DNA from: Bacteroidia bacterium
GTDB lineage: Bacteria; Bacteroidota; Bacteroidia; Bacteroidales; UBA932
Reading direction: 5' to 3'
Length of the DNA stretch: 41,141 nt
Assembly: GCA_030537315.1 (NCBI GenBank)
Contig: JAUNNZ010000018.1
Coordinates: 1 to 41,141 of the forward strand
This document shows, piece by piece, positions 24,240 to 31,584 of the stretch (its first letter is position 1; the number at the start of each line of letters is the position of its first letter). A program made the translations under genes and the position numbers. A model generated the notes under the pieces. The model searched no databases, was not told the DNA's origin, and saw nothing but the letters and a program-made list of their open reading frames with translations.

Positions 24240-24755
24240 ATGACTGAAAATCGCGAAATAGAATCTTTGTTCAGACAGTATTATAGGCCGCTTTGCCTTT
24301 ATGCGTTCAGGTTCATAAAAGATACAGTGGCTGTCGAGGATGTCGTTCAAGAAGCTTTTGTAAAGTGTTTGGAGAAGAGAAACAGTCCCGATTGGCCGAA
24401 GTCTCCGAAACAATATCTGTTTCGGATAGTTCACAATAGTTGCGTGGATTTTGTTAAAGCAAACTCGCCACTGATTCGTACAGATGTTGCAGGGATAAGT
24501 GAATACTTTCCTGATGAGAATATCGTTGATAAGTCAGTCCTTATGTCACAACTTTGGTCTGCTATTGACAAGATGCCTGAGAAACGTCGGCAGGTTTTTT
24601 TGATGAGCAAGAGAGACAGTCTTTCCTATGCAAGAATAGGCGAATTGCTGGGAATTTCTGAAAACACGGTGCACAATCACCTAACAAAAGCAATGAAATC
24701 TCTCAAGGGGGTATTGGCAATTATGTTGCTATTTATATTCAATCAAATATGTTAA
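24240..24755 (+). CDS. ECF-type RNA polymerase sigma factor
   Basis: A 171-residue sigma-70 family protein with only regions 2 and 4. Region 2 spans about residues 10-75 (LFRQYYRPLCLYAFRF, VEDVVQEAFVKCLEK, PKQYLFRIVHNSCVDFVK). Region 4 spans about 105-160 (MPEKRRQVFLMSKRDSLSY, IGELLGISENTVHNHLTKAM). It ends in a short hydrophobic tail, as seen in other Bacteroidota ECF factors. It is the first gene of a five-gene unit and overlaps the anti-sigma gene by 7 bases. By analogy with FecI-type systems it should direct transcription of the downstream receptor operon when released. The surrounding DNA is AT-rich compared with the backbone. Confidence 0.92.
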   Translation: MTENREIESLFRQYYRPLCLYAFRFIKDTVAVEDVVQEAFVKCLEKRNSPDWPKSPKQYLFRIVHNSCVDFVKANSPLIRTDVAGISEYFPDENIVDKSVLMSQLWSAIDKMPEKRRQVFLMSKRDSLSYARIGELLGISENTVHNHLTKAMKSLKGVLAIMLLFIFNQIC

Positions 24756-25213
24756 CCATTAGTGAAGAGGATATCCGATTCCTCGCAGACAACTACCAGT
24801 CTGATTGTTTTGATGTCACGAAAGCAATCGGGAAATATTACGGAGGCAACCATTTCAAGTTCCATAGAAAAAAATGGTTGTTAACGGTTGTCTCTTCGGC
24901 CATAGGTGCTGCTGTTGCATTTGCGGGAGGATATTCCCTTGCTCTATCCATTCAGCGAGGAAAGGCTGAAAAGGAAGAAGCATCGGAACAGCAGAAACTA
25001 TTTGTGGAGACGACTGCAGCAGAAAAGCTGGAGTTTGAGGATATTCCGATTGTAGATGCGCTATGCGCATTGTCAGAGGCTTATGGTTGCAAGTTGTCAA
25101 CTGCGTCGACAGAAAAGAGGCTAACAGCAAGCTTTTCGCGTGAAGACGACCTTGAATATGTCGTGAAGCTGATAGAATCGGCACTTGATATCACTATTAT
25201 CGTGGAGAGATGA
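24749..25213 (+). CDS. Minimal FecR-like anti-sigma factor
   Basis: A 154-residue single-pass membrane protein: a cytosolic N-terminal helix region (about 1-40) that could bind the sigma factor, one membrane segment (about 43-68), and a short periplasmic part. Residues 93-153 (LEFEDIPIVDALCALSEAYG ending LIESALDITIIVER) have the strand-helix pattern of the DUF4974/STN-type domain found at the end of FecR proteins. The large FecR domain normally lying between the membrane segment and DUF4974 is missing; typical FecR proteins are about twice as long. Overlaps with the sigma gene (7 bases) and the receptor gene (4 bases) support a single regulatory module. The role is inferred from position and domain pattern. 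Confidence 0.75.
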   Translation: MLTISEEDIRFLADNYQSDCFDVTKAIGKYYGGNHFKFHRKKWLLTVVSSAIGAAVAFAGGYSLALSIQRGKAEKEEASEQQKLFVETTAAEKLEFEDIPIVDALCALSEAYGCKLSTASTEKRLTASFSREDDLEYVVKLIESALDITIIVER

Positions 25214-27447
25214 AGCGGCTGATCGTACTGTTTCTGATTTTTTCGTTATCAGTTTCTGCTATGGCCCAGATGTCTATTAAAGACAGAATGGCAATGGTGG
25301 CAGAGCAGTATGGTGTAAGTTTCGTGTATAATCCGTCTTTGCCGGTAAATGCCCCGGGTACTGTTGCTGATTTGAAGAACGGACGGTTGGAAGATGCTTT
25401 GACCATACTTTTCAAAGGTACAGGGATCTTATGGGAGCGCAGCGGGAAGTATGTCGTGTTGAAAAGAGAAAAGCACGAAGGATTGTCTGCTTCTCAGTCA
25501 GAACAGTTTGAAGTTGAAATACAGATGGACACCTTGATTCCTTCAATTATCTCATCCCGTAAAGATGTTGTGCGCACACTCGACAAGTTGAGTATTGGAA
25601 TTGAAGATGTCAGAGGTATTGTATCGCCTCTCGGGGAGGGTGACCCGATTAAATGGGTGCAGAAGCTCCCTGGCGTAGCCTCTGGCGCAGATGGTACATC
25701 TGCATTTTATGTACGTGGAGGTAATATGGGCAACACGCTCTTCTCTCTTGACGGGGTTCCAATCTATGGGTATTCTCATTTGTTAGGTCTCACGACAATC
25801 ATTCCTACAGCGGCTATGAAAAGTGCAACGCTTCAGAGAGGTGGCTTTGATGGTGCAGACGGGAACTTTACTTCCGCTCACTTATGTGTAGCATCAAAGG
25901 TCCCGGAGGATGGATTCAAGACAAGCATAGCATTGAATAATTTCCTTTTGGGTGCAGAAAGTGAAGGCAAGTCCGGGGGCTTTTCCTATGTAGTGTCAGC
26001 ACGCATTTCGCCTTTGGCTTTTGAATATCGGGCCATAAAAGGGTGCCTGCCCGACCTTTTTAGGCAGATGAATGATTTTGGTGCTGAAGTCGGAGATGTT
26101 TATGGTAAAATCCGTTGGCAGATGAGCAACAAAAGCTGGTTGGAAGTTTCAGGAATAGGTAGCCTTGATAATTACTCTTTTTCACTTGAGTCCGATAGTC
26201 AAGAATATATGCGTTGGTCAAATGCCATAGGCATTTTAAAGTATCACACGAATTCGGAGAATTCCTCTTTTGAGGCTACAGCATATGTTAACAAATACGG
26301 AAGTGAACAAGTTCAGGACAAGAAGTTCCGTGGGAGTAACAGCCATATGTCTCTCCGGTCAGATTTGTTTGAAGTTTCATTGTCTTTCGATAGAAATAGA
26401 AGGGCTGGCAGGTTCGTTTTTGACTATGGGGCGAAGATGCGATACGCACAGTTCAGTCCCGGTCAGGTGGCGGCCATAAACAATAGGTCCGACACATTCT
26501 TGGGTGACTTATATGCTCAGGCTAGATACGTTCTTCCAGAAAAATTGGAAATGAAGTTGAGTGCTCGTGCCAATTATTATAAGAATCTTTCAAATGACGG
26601 CGCAAACTTTGACCCCGAATGTTCTTTTTGCTCCAGATGGAAGATAAGTGATCATCTTTCCATAGAAGGATCATTCGACAGGTTGGTTCAGTATTACCAT
26701 ACCCTGGAAGGCCTGCCTGTAGGTTGGTCGTTGGATATGATTGTACCATCCGGAAAAAACGTGAAACCGGAATCAACATTACAGGGTAATCTAGGCCTGT
26801 CTTTCAAAGCAGAAGATCATAACGCAGCAATTGGCGGTTTCTACAAAAAGATGGTCAATCTCGTGTATTATCGCTACGCGCAAGAACTTTTCAGCGGTGG
26901 AATGGCCGATTGGGAAAATAATGTTAATCAAGGGAATGGCAAATCATTCGGCGTGGAGTTATTGTATGAATATCATCACGAAGACTGGTATGCCAATGCA
27001 TCATATACTATTTCAAAGACGAATCGATATGGCTTTTCCGAGATTAATGGCGGTGGTGAGTTCCACGCGAAGTTTGACAGGACCCATATATTGAATATCC
27101 TTGGAAAATGGAAAGGTTTCAGTCTTGCGTTCACGCTGCAAAGCGGTCAGTGGGAGGACGGTGCTGCTGCTACATATCCTATGCACGTGCTGGGTGGCGA
27201 TAAATGGACTGCCAGGTACTACTCTGGTGTGAACAATTACCATATGCCAATGCTCGTAAGGCTTGATCTTGGCTACAGAAATTCTTTTGAGACAGGCAAA
27301 TGCAAACATGAAATCAGTCTTGGTGTTTGCAACGTCACCAATCACTTCAATCCGTTTATGCTTTACTATGACAGCAAATCTGAATCTTGGAAAGAACTGT
27401 CCCTGCTTCCGATACTACCGAATTTCAGTTATCAAATCGTATTCTGA
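25210..27447 (+). CDS. TonB-dependent outer-membrane receptor with STN signalling domain
   Basis: A 745-residue outer-membrane protein. It has a signal peptide (1-20, ending AMAQ), an STN domain (about 21-86, DRMAMVAEQYGVSFVYN and LEDALTILFKGTG), a plug domain (about 115-225, with WVQKLPGVASGADGTSAFYVRGG and LDGVPIYG), and then a beta-barrel ending in aromatic IVF. The carboxypeptidase-regulatory-like domain often found between STN and plug in Bacteroidota receptors is absent; only about 28 residues join them. STN domains relay ligand binding to an anti-sigma factor, which fits the two genes upstream. The ligand is unknown. Two lipoprotein genes follow, the DUF4249 one being a common receptor partner. 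Confidence 0.9.
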   Translation: MKRLIVLFLIFSLSVSAMAQMSIKDRMAMVAEQYGVSFVYNPSLPVNAPGTVADLKNGRLEDALTILFKGTGILWERSGKYVVLKREKHEGLSASQSEQFEVEIQMDTLIPSIISSRKDVVRTLDKLSIGIEDVRGIVSPLGEGDPIKWVQKLPGVASGADGTSAFYVRGGNMGNTLFSLDGVPIYGYSHLLGLTTIIPTAAMKSATLQRGGFDGADGNFTSAHLCVASKVPEDGFKTSIALNNFLLGAESEGKSGGFSYVVSARISPLAFEYRAIKGCLPDLFRQMNDFGAEVGDVYGKIRWQMSNKSWLEVSGIGSLDNYSFSLESDSQEYMRWSNAIGILKYHTNSENSSFEATAYVNKYGSEQVQDKKFRGSNSHMSLRSDLFEVSLSFDRNRRAGRFVFDYGAKMRYAQFSPGQVAAINNRSDTFLGDLYAQARYVLPEKLEMKLSARANYYKNLSNDGANFDPECSFCSRWKISDHLSIEGSFDRLVQYYHTLEGLPVGWSLDMIVPSGKNVKPESTLQGNLGLSFKAEDHNAAIGGFYKKMVNLVYYRYAQELFSGGMADWENNVNQGNGKSFGVELLYEYHHEDWYANASYTISKTNRYGFSEINGGGEFHAKFDRTHILNILGKWKGFSLAFTLQSGQWEDGAAATYPMHVLGGDKWTARYYSGVNNYHMPMLVRLDLGYRNSFETGKCKHEISLGVCNVTNHFNPFMLYYDSKSESWKELSLLPILPNFSYQIVF

Positions 27448-27449
27448 TT

Positions 27450-27959
27450 ATGTCAACTAAAATTATACACGTTGTTTTTTCTCTATCATTTTTCCTTTTG
27501 TGTGGATGCGCCAAAGAGATTCCAGGGCCTTCCGGTGGCTTGAAAGATACATATTGGGAACCCATACATGCAAAGGGAGAATTGATGGGGAAGGATTTTG
27601 CCATCAAATGGGATAATGATGTTGATTCTGAGGGAGGGCTCTCGACAACATACTATGTTGACGGAGATGAGGTTGAATACAGTATGACGTTCTCCGGATA
27701 TCATTTTTATTATGAAAATGGCCGGAATGTTTTCTCAACATTTGCTATTTCTGCTCCAAATCTTGAAAGCAGTCCGAGGATGTATTATGTGTCTGATGGA
27801 GCACTCTACCTTGAGACTGTTTCTGGAAGCGCAGATTATTACTCTTCTTCTCAGAAGGAATTGGAACCAACGGGAAAGTTCGAAAAGTGTGCTCTCGAGG
27901 AGTTTGTTTCTAATAGAATGACATTTGCTGGTGTGACTTATCGGAAAGTTCAGAAATGA
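27450..27959 (+). CDS. Small hypothetical lipoprotein of the receptor operon
   Basis: A 169-residue protein with a lipoprotein signal (hydrophobic stretch ending FLLCGC, Cys20 as lipid site), then a strand-rich domain with a lipocalin-like rhythm (TYWEPIHAKGELMGKDFAIKW, VEYSMTFSGYHFYYENG). I do not recognise the family. It starts 2 bases after the receptor stop and overlaps the DUF4249 gene by 4 bases, so it is part of the same operon and probably a surface or periplasmic accessory of the receptor. The in-frame reading upstream of its ATG belongs to the receptor region. Confidence 0.75.
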   Translation: MSTKIIHVVFSLSFFLLCGCAKEIPGPSGGLKDTYWEPIHAKGELMGKDFAIKWDNDVDSEGGLSTTYYVDGDEVEYSMTFSGYHFYYENGRNVFSTFAISAPNLESSPRMYYVSDGALYLETVSGSADYYSSSQKELEPTGKFEKCALEEFVSNRMTFAGVTYRKVQK

Positions 27960-29011
27960 AGAGTAAACAAATACTTGCTTTTGTTTTGCCTGGGGCGGTG
28001 ATACTATCAATGTCTTCCTGCATAAGGGAAGTATCTCTTGATACAATGGAAAAGCGTCCTGTCGTTGTAGAGTGTGTCCTGGCCAATGAGCCTGTGCAGA
28101 CTCTCAGGCTATGTTTCGGGCAAGGCGCGTCCGAGAAGGAACTTACATATATTTATGATGCGGAAGCTGTTCTGACAGATTTGACAATAGGAAGGGATGT
28201 CGGGCGTTTTTCGCGAACGTCTGACGGAATATGGAATCTTTCTTATTCTGCAATTCCGGGACATAAATACAGGTTGGACGTTTCTGTCCCGGGGTATGAT
28301 CCTATATATGCCGAACAGACAATTCCGGAGATTGATGTGTCTGCAACATATTACGCAGACCAATTTGGCGATTCTACATATTATGAATATGATTCAAGTC
28401 CTTATATTGTGTACCATCTGAAATCGCTGCCTGAATATACCTGGATTTATGCTTTGCGTTATGATGACAGCTTGAGTGGCAGAACGATTGCCGAAGAGAT
28501 TTGCACTGATTATCCCTTTGTTGACAACTTTAATTTAACAGGAGGTACATACACGCCGGAGACGCATATTAAAACTATGATGGGAATTCCGATTGAAGTC
28601 GCACTGGCTCCGGATTTGATAGGGAGGAGCATTCATAACAGATATCTCAGAATTCCTCATCCTTCGGAACTTGATAAGATGTGGTTGATTGTATCTGGAA
28701 ATTTCAGCGGGGATTTTCCAATCAGATTTGTAAATGACAAGTTTGCGGGTCCACTTGTCGATGATGGCAAACTCCTTGAACTTGGTGAGAAGCAGGGTTG
28801 TGTGGTATTTTCCGGAGTCTCCGAAGACTATGACAGATACTTGAGGGAATCAATCCGTTACCAGCAGCTTCAGGAATCATCAGACCTGTCTTCTATTTAT
28901 GTGAGGGACAATATTTATACAAATATTCACGGTGGCATCGGCATTATGGGAGCCAAGGTTGATGAAAAGATGGTCTGGTGTAATGAGGAAGGTATATTGA
29001 ACGGAACATAA
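27956..29011 (+). CDS. DUF4249 family lipoprotein
   Basis: A 351-residue lipoprotein (signal ending SMSSC, Cys22) of the DUF4249 type: an N-terminal beta-sandwich-like region (KRPVVVECVLANEPVQTLRL, YDAEAVLTDL, YSAIPGHKYRLDVSVPGYDPIYAEQTIP), then a longer C-terminal part. DUF4249 proteins usually sit next to TonB-dependent receptors in Bacteroidota and are thought to act as surface partners, in the manner of SusD-like proteins. No enzymatic motif is seen. It is the last gene of the sigma/anti-sigma/receptor operon. An inverted repeat (CGGAACA 29002-29008, TGTTCCG 29032-29038) spans its stop codon but lacks a T-tract. Confidence 0.85.
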   Translation: MKSKQILAFVLPGAVILSMSSCIREVSLDTMEKRPVVVECVLANEPVQTLRLCFGQGASEKELTYIYDAEAVLTDLTIGRDVGRFSRTSDGIWNLSYSAIPGHKYRLDVSVPGYDPIYAEQTIPEIDVSATYYADQFGDSTYYEYDSSPYIVYHLKSLPEYTWIYALRYDDSLSGRTIAEEICTDYPFVDNFNLTGGTYTPETHIKTMMGIPIEVALAPDLIGRSIHNRYLRIPHPSELDKMWLIVSGNFSGDFPIRFVNDKFAGPLVDDGKLLELGEKQGCVVFSGVSEDYDRYLRESIRYQQLQESSDLSSIYVRDNIYTNIHGGIGIMGAKVDEKMVWCNEEGILNGT

Positions 29012-29048
29012 GGATCTAAGAGGATTTCTTCTGTTCCGCTGCGGAAAC

Positions 29049-29147
29049 TCACAGTGCCTCGATCTGCTCCAGACTCAGGCCCGTGGCCTTTGAGATGATA
29101 TCATCAGAAATATCCAGGAACGGGCCGACAGTAACACCCCGATCCAT
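29049..29147 (-). pseudogene. Internally deleted Rpn gene (in-frame remnant)
   Basis: Thirty-three codons join the first residues of the Rpn protein (MDRGVTVGPFLDISDDII) directly to its last ones (SKATGLSLEQIEAL, stop). About 800 bases present in copy 1 are missing and the reading frame is kept across the junction. The fusion lies where both parents read similarly (TTTGAAATAAT and TTGAAGATGAT in copy 1), suggesting a deletion at short homology. The nuclease core is entirely lost, so it cannot be an active nuclease; whether a 32-residue peptide is made is unknown. Confidence 0.85.
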
Positions 29148-29231
29148 AATCAAACAGCCTATGTAGTGCATCTCAAAACAAAGCCAATGAAATCTTAAAA
29201 AATCAAGAAATATATCTTCTTTGGGGGGCAC

Positions 29232-29310
29232 AAATAAATCTTATGACTATGCTCAGTTGCCAAATCAGTTTTTGTGGTCCCAAGCTTTTCTTGTGTAAGC
29301 CAGAGATTTT
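29232..29310 (+). repeat. 79-base direct repeat, right copy
   Basis: Identical to 24099-24177. Its end contains the TTG at 29291-29293 that serves as the -33 element of the flippase promoter; identity stops two bases before the -7 box. Confidence 0.97.
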
Positions 29311-29319
29311 ATATCTTTG
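29291..29319 (+). promoter_or_regulatory. Promoter of the flippase-cyclophilin operon
   Basis: -33 TTG (29291-29293), an 18-base spacer, -7 TATCTTTG (29312-29319), then five bases to the ATG at 29325. The -33 half lies inside the 79-base repeat and the -7 half outside it. Confidence 0.7.
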
Positions 29320-29324
29320 TACAT

Positions 29325-30782
29325 ATGAATCTCAAGTCTCTGGCAAAGGATACCGCTATATACGGTCTGAGCAGCATTGTGGGCAGGTTCTTGAACTACC
29401 TGCTGGTTCCGTTGTACACTTACAAGATTGCTGCGGAGAGCGGAGGCTATGGCATCGTGACCAACCTGTATGCGTATACAGCCCTGTTCCTCGCTCTCCT
29501 GACTTTCGGTATGGAGACGACACTTTTCCGCTTCTCCAATAAGGAAGGCGAGGATGCGAAGAAGGTCTACGGGACGATACTCCGTCTTGTGGGCTCGGTA
29601 GGTATCGCATTCCTTGCCGTTGTGTTGGCATTGCTGAAGCCGATTTCCGCTGCAATGGGATATGCTTCCCATCCGGAGTATGTAGGATGTATGGCCATAA
29701 TCGTGGCGTTCGATGCCTTCCAGGCGATTATGTTCAGCCGCTTGAGACTGGAGCGCAGGCCGCTCAAGTTTATGGCCCTGAAATTTGCGTTCATAATCCC
29801 GAACATACTGCTCAACCTCTTCATATTCCTCGTGATGCCCCTTCTTTTCGACAAGATGCCGGCTCTTCACGACCTATATGTGAACTATGACTACGGTGTT
29901 GGCCTGATCTTCTTCACCAACCTGATATGCACGTCCTGTGTTTTCCTGGGCTTTATACCGGAGCTCAAGGGACTTGGGAACGGTTATGACAGGGACCTCG
30001 CAAAACGTCTTCTGAAATACACCTGGCCTCTGCTTGTGCTGAGCCTTGTGGGCATCCTGAACCAGGTCGCCGACAAGATACTGTTCCCTTACCTTCTGCC
30101 GGGCGTTGAGGGGAAGGTCCAGCTGGGAATCTATGGTGCCTGCGTCAAGATAGCGATGATAATGAGCCTGCTCACACAGGCATTCAGATATGCCTATGAA
30201 CCTATAGTGTTCAACGGCAGCCGTGACAAGAACAGTCCCGAGACCCTTGCTGACGGAATGAAGTATTTCGTGATATTCACCCTGCTGGCATTCCTTGCAG
30301 TGATGTTCTATATGCCAATCCTCCGTCATTTCATCCAGCCTGACTATTGGGCCGGACTTGGCGTCATCCCTATCGTGATGATGGCTGAAATCTTCATGGG
30401 CATATACTTCAACCTGTCATTCTGGTACAAGCTCAGCGACCAGACATACTGGGGCGCGATAATGAGCGCCATAGGCGCGGCTGTGATGATTGCCGTCAAC
30501 GTGATCTTCGTGCCGAAAATCGGATATTGGGCCTGTGCCTGGGGCGGCTTCGCCGGTTACGGCACAGCGATGCTCCTGAGTTATTTCATCGGCCAGAAGA
30601 AATATCCTATCGGATATGATACCAGGACGGTCTTCCTGTTCTTCGGCCTGGCCGCCTCAATGTTCACGATCGACCTCTTCTGTCTGAAAGACCTCCCGGT
30701 ATGGCTTAGGCTTGCCGTCGACACGCTGCAGCTGCTGCTGTACGCATACCTCATCTGGAAAGAAATCAAACGCAAGAAATAA
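29325..30782 (+). CDS. Polysaccharide/lipid-linked oligosaccharide flippase (MATE/MOP fold)
   Basis: A 485-residue membrane protein with 12-14 hydrophobic segments and the Wzx-like N-terminus MNLKSLAKDTAIYGLSSIVGRFLNYLLVPLYT, characteristic of MOP-superfamily exporters that move lipid-linked sugars across the inner membrane. Charged residues such as RLRLERRPLKF lie in the loops. The substrate cannot be told from sequence, and no glycosyltransferases lie beside it. Upstream in-frame codons run into the 79-base repeat and the promoter, so the ATG five bases after the -7 box is preferred. The cyclophilin gene starts one base after its stop. Confidence 0.88.
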   Translation: MNLKSLAKDTAIYGLSSIVGRFLNYLLVPLYTYKIAAESGGYGIVTNLYAYTALFLALLTFGMETTLFRFSNKEGEDAKKVYGTILRLVGSVGIAFLAVVLALLKPISAAMGYASHPEYVGCMAIIVAFDAFQAIMFSRLRLERRPLKFMALKFAFIIPNILLNLFIFLVMPLLFDKMPALHDLYVNYDYGVGLIFFTNLICTSCVFLGFIPELKGLGNGYDRDLAKRLLKYTWPLLVLSLVGILNQVADKILFPYLLPGVEGKVQLGIYGACVKIAMIMSLLTQAFRYAYEPIVFNGSRDKNSPETLADGMKYFVIFTLLAFLAVMFYMPILRHFIQPDYWAGLGVIPIVMMAEIFMGIYFNLSFWYKLSDQTYWGAIMSAIGAAVMIAVNVIFVPKIGYWACAWGGFAGYGTAMLLSYFIGQKKYPIGYDTRTVFLFFGLAASMFTIDLFCLKDLPVWLRLAVDTLQLLLYAYLIWKEIKRKK

Positions 30783-30783
30783 A

Positions 30784-31467
30784 ATGAAAAAGATTCTCAC
30801 CCTCACGCTTTGCAGCGCAGCACTCGCAGCCATTGTGGCCGGCTGCGGCAACAACAATGAAAAGAAAGCCGCCGAGGCGGCCGCTCTCGCCCAGGCGGAA
30901 GCAGACTCTCTCGCAGCCGTCCTTGAACAGACAGCAATGGAGAAGGTCGCCCAGCTCCCTGAGGAGCCTGTCTTCGACATCATCACATCGATGGGCACCA
31001 TCACTGTCAAGCTCTATTCCCAGACCCCGCAGCACCGCGACAACTTCGCGAAACTCGCTTTCAGCGGATTCTATGACGGTCTTCTTTTCCATCGCGTGAT
31101 CAACGGATTCATGATCCAGGGAGGCGACCCTCTCACCAAGGATCCCGCCAACAAGGACAAGTTCGGCACAGGCGGTCCCGACTATACCGTGCCGGCCGAA
31201 TTCGTGCCTGAGTACCGTCATAAGAAGGGTGCTCTTGCCGCCGCGCGCCGCGGCGACGCCGCCAACCCTATGAAGGCGTCAAGCGGTTCACAGTTCTATC
31301 TGGTTCAGAACGAGCAGGCTTGCGCCGCTCTTGACGGAGACTATACCGTTTATGGCGAAACCATCAGCGGAATCGACGTCATCGATAAAATCGCAAGTGT
31401 GGAAACAGGCCCTAGAGACCTTCCTGTTCAGGATGTGAAGATTATTACTATAAAATTGGCTGAATAA
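30784..31467 (+). CDS. Cyclophilin-type peptidyl-prolyl isomerase lipoprotein
   Basis: Speeds cis-trans isomerisation at proline during folding of exported proteins. The 227-residue product has a lipoprotein signal (MKKILTLTLC, lipobox AIVAGC with Cys21), an Ala/Glu-rich linker, and a cyclophilin domain from about residue 60 (FDIITSMGTITVKLY, NFAKLAFSGFYDGLLFHRVI, GFMIQGGDP, ASSGSQFYLV, LDGDYTVYGETISGIDVI). The active-site Arg of the FHRV motif is present. It lies one base after the flippase gene, so it is probably cotranscribed, and is followed by a hairpin region and a terminator. Confidence 0.95.
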   Translation: MKKILTLTLCSAALAAIVAGCGNNNEKKAAEAAALAQAEADSLAAVLEQTAMEKVAQLPEEPVFDIITSMGTITVKLYSQTPQHRDNFAKLAFSGFYDGLLFHRVINGFMIQGGDPLTKDPANKDKFGTGGPDYTVPAEFVPEYRHKKGALAAARRGDAANPMKASSGSQFYLVQNEQACAALDGDYTVYGETISGIDVIDKIASVETGPRDLPVQDVKIITIKLAE

Positions 31468-31491
31468 TCAAAGTTTGGCACGCAACTTGAA

Positions 31492-31531
31492 AAAGTTTTA
31501 ACCGAATAGTTTTTTCATAGGTTAAAATTTT
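31492..31531 (+). other. Long AT-rich hairpin downstream of the cyclophilin gene
   Basis: AAAGTTTTAACC (31492-31503) pairs over 12 positions, one of them G-T, with GGTTAAAATTTT (31520-31531) around a 16-base loop. It lies between the cyclophilin stop and the terminator at 31554. It could be part of the 3' untranslated region or a separate small RNA; no TAnnTTTG promoter was found in the gap. Confidence 0.45.
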
Positions 31532-31553
31532 TTAAAGGTTAGAATTGATGAAG

Positions 31554-31580
31554 GCTCTCGATGCGAAATCGAGAGCTTTT
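31554..31580 (+). terminator. Terminator of the flippase-cyclophilin operon
   Basis: GCTCTCGAT pairs perfectly with ATCGAGAGC around a GCGAA loop, followed by TTTTCGTTTT. It ends just before the stop of the convergent LD-carboxypeptidase gene. Confidence 0.9.
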
Positions 31581-31584
31581 CGTT

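Larger units (their letters stand above)
29049..29310 (-). mobile_element. Rpn unit, copy 2 (decayed)
   Basis: Counterpart of 23076-24177 in the same orientation. It starts at the stop codon of the remnant and ends at the -7 box of the flippase promoter. Its first 44 bases differ from copy 1 once, the N-terminal coding part is about 87% identical by eye, the middle is rearranged or shortened, and the last 79 bases are identical. Together with the operon before it, this fills the 313 bases between the DUF4249 and flippase genes. Confidence 0.5.

Noticed and set aside
29002-29038. CGGAACA/TGTTCCG inverted repeat as the terminator of the receptor operon
   Set aside because: The left arm is inside the DUF4249 coding end, the loop is 23 bases and no T-tract follows.
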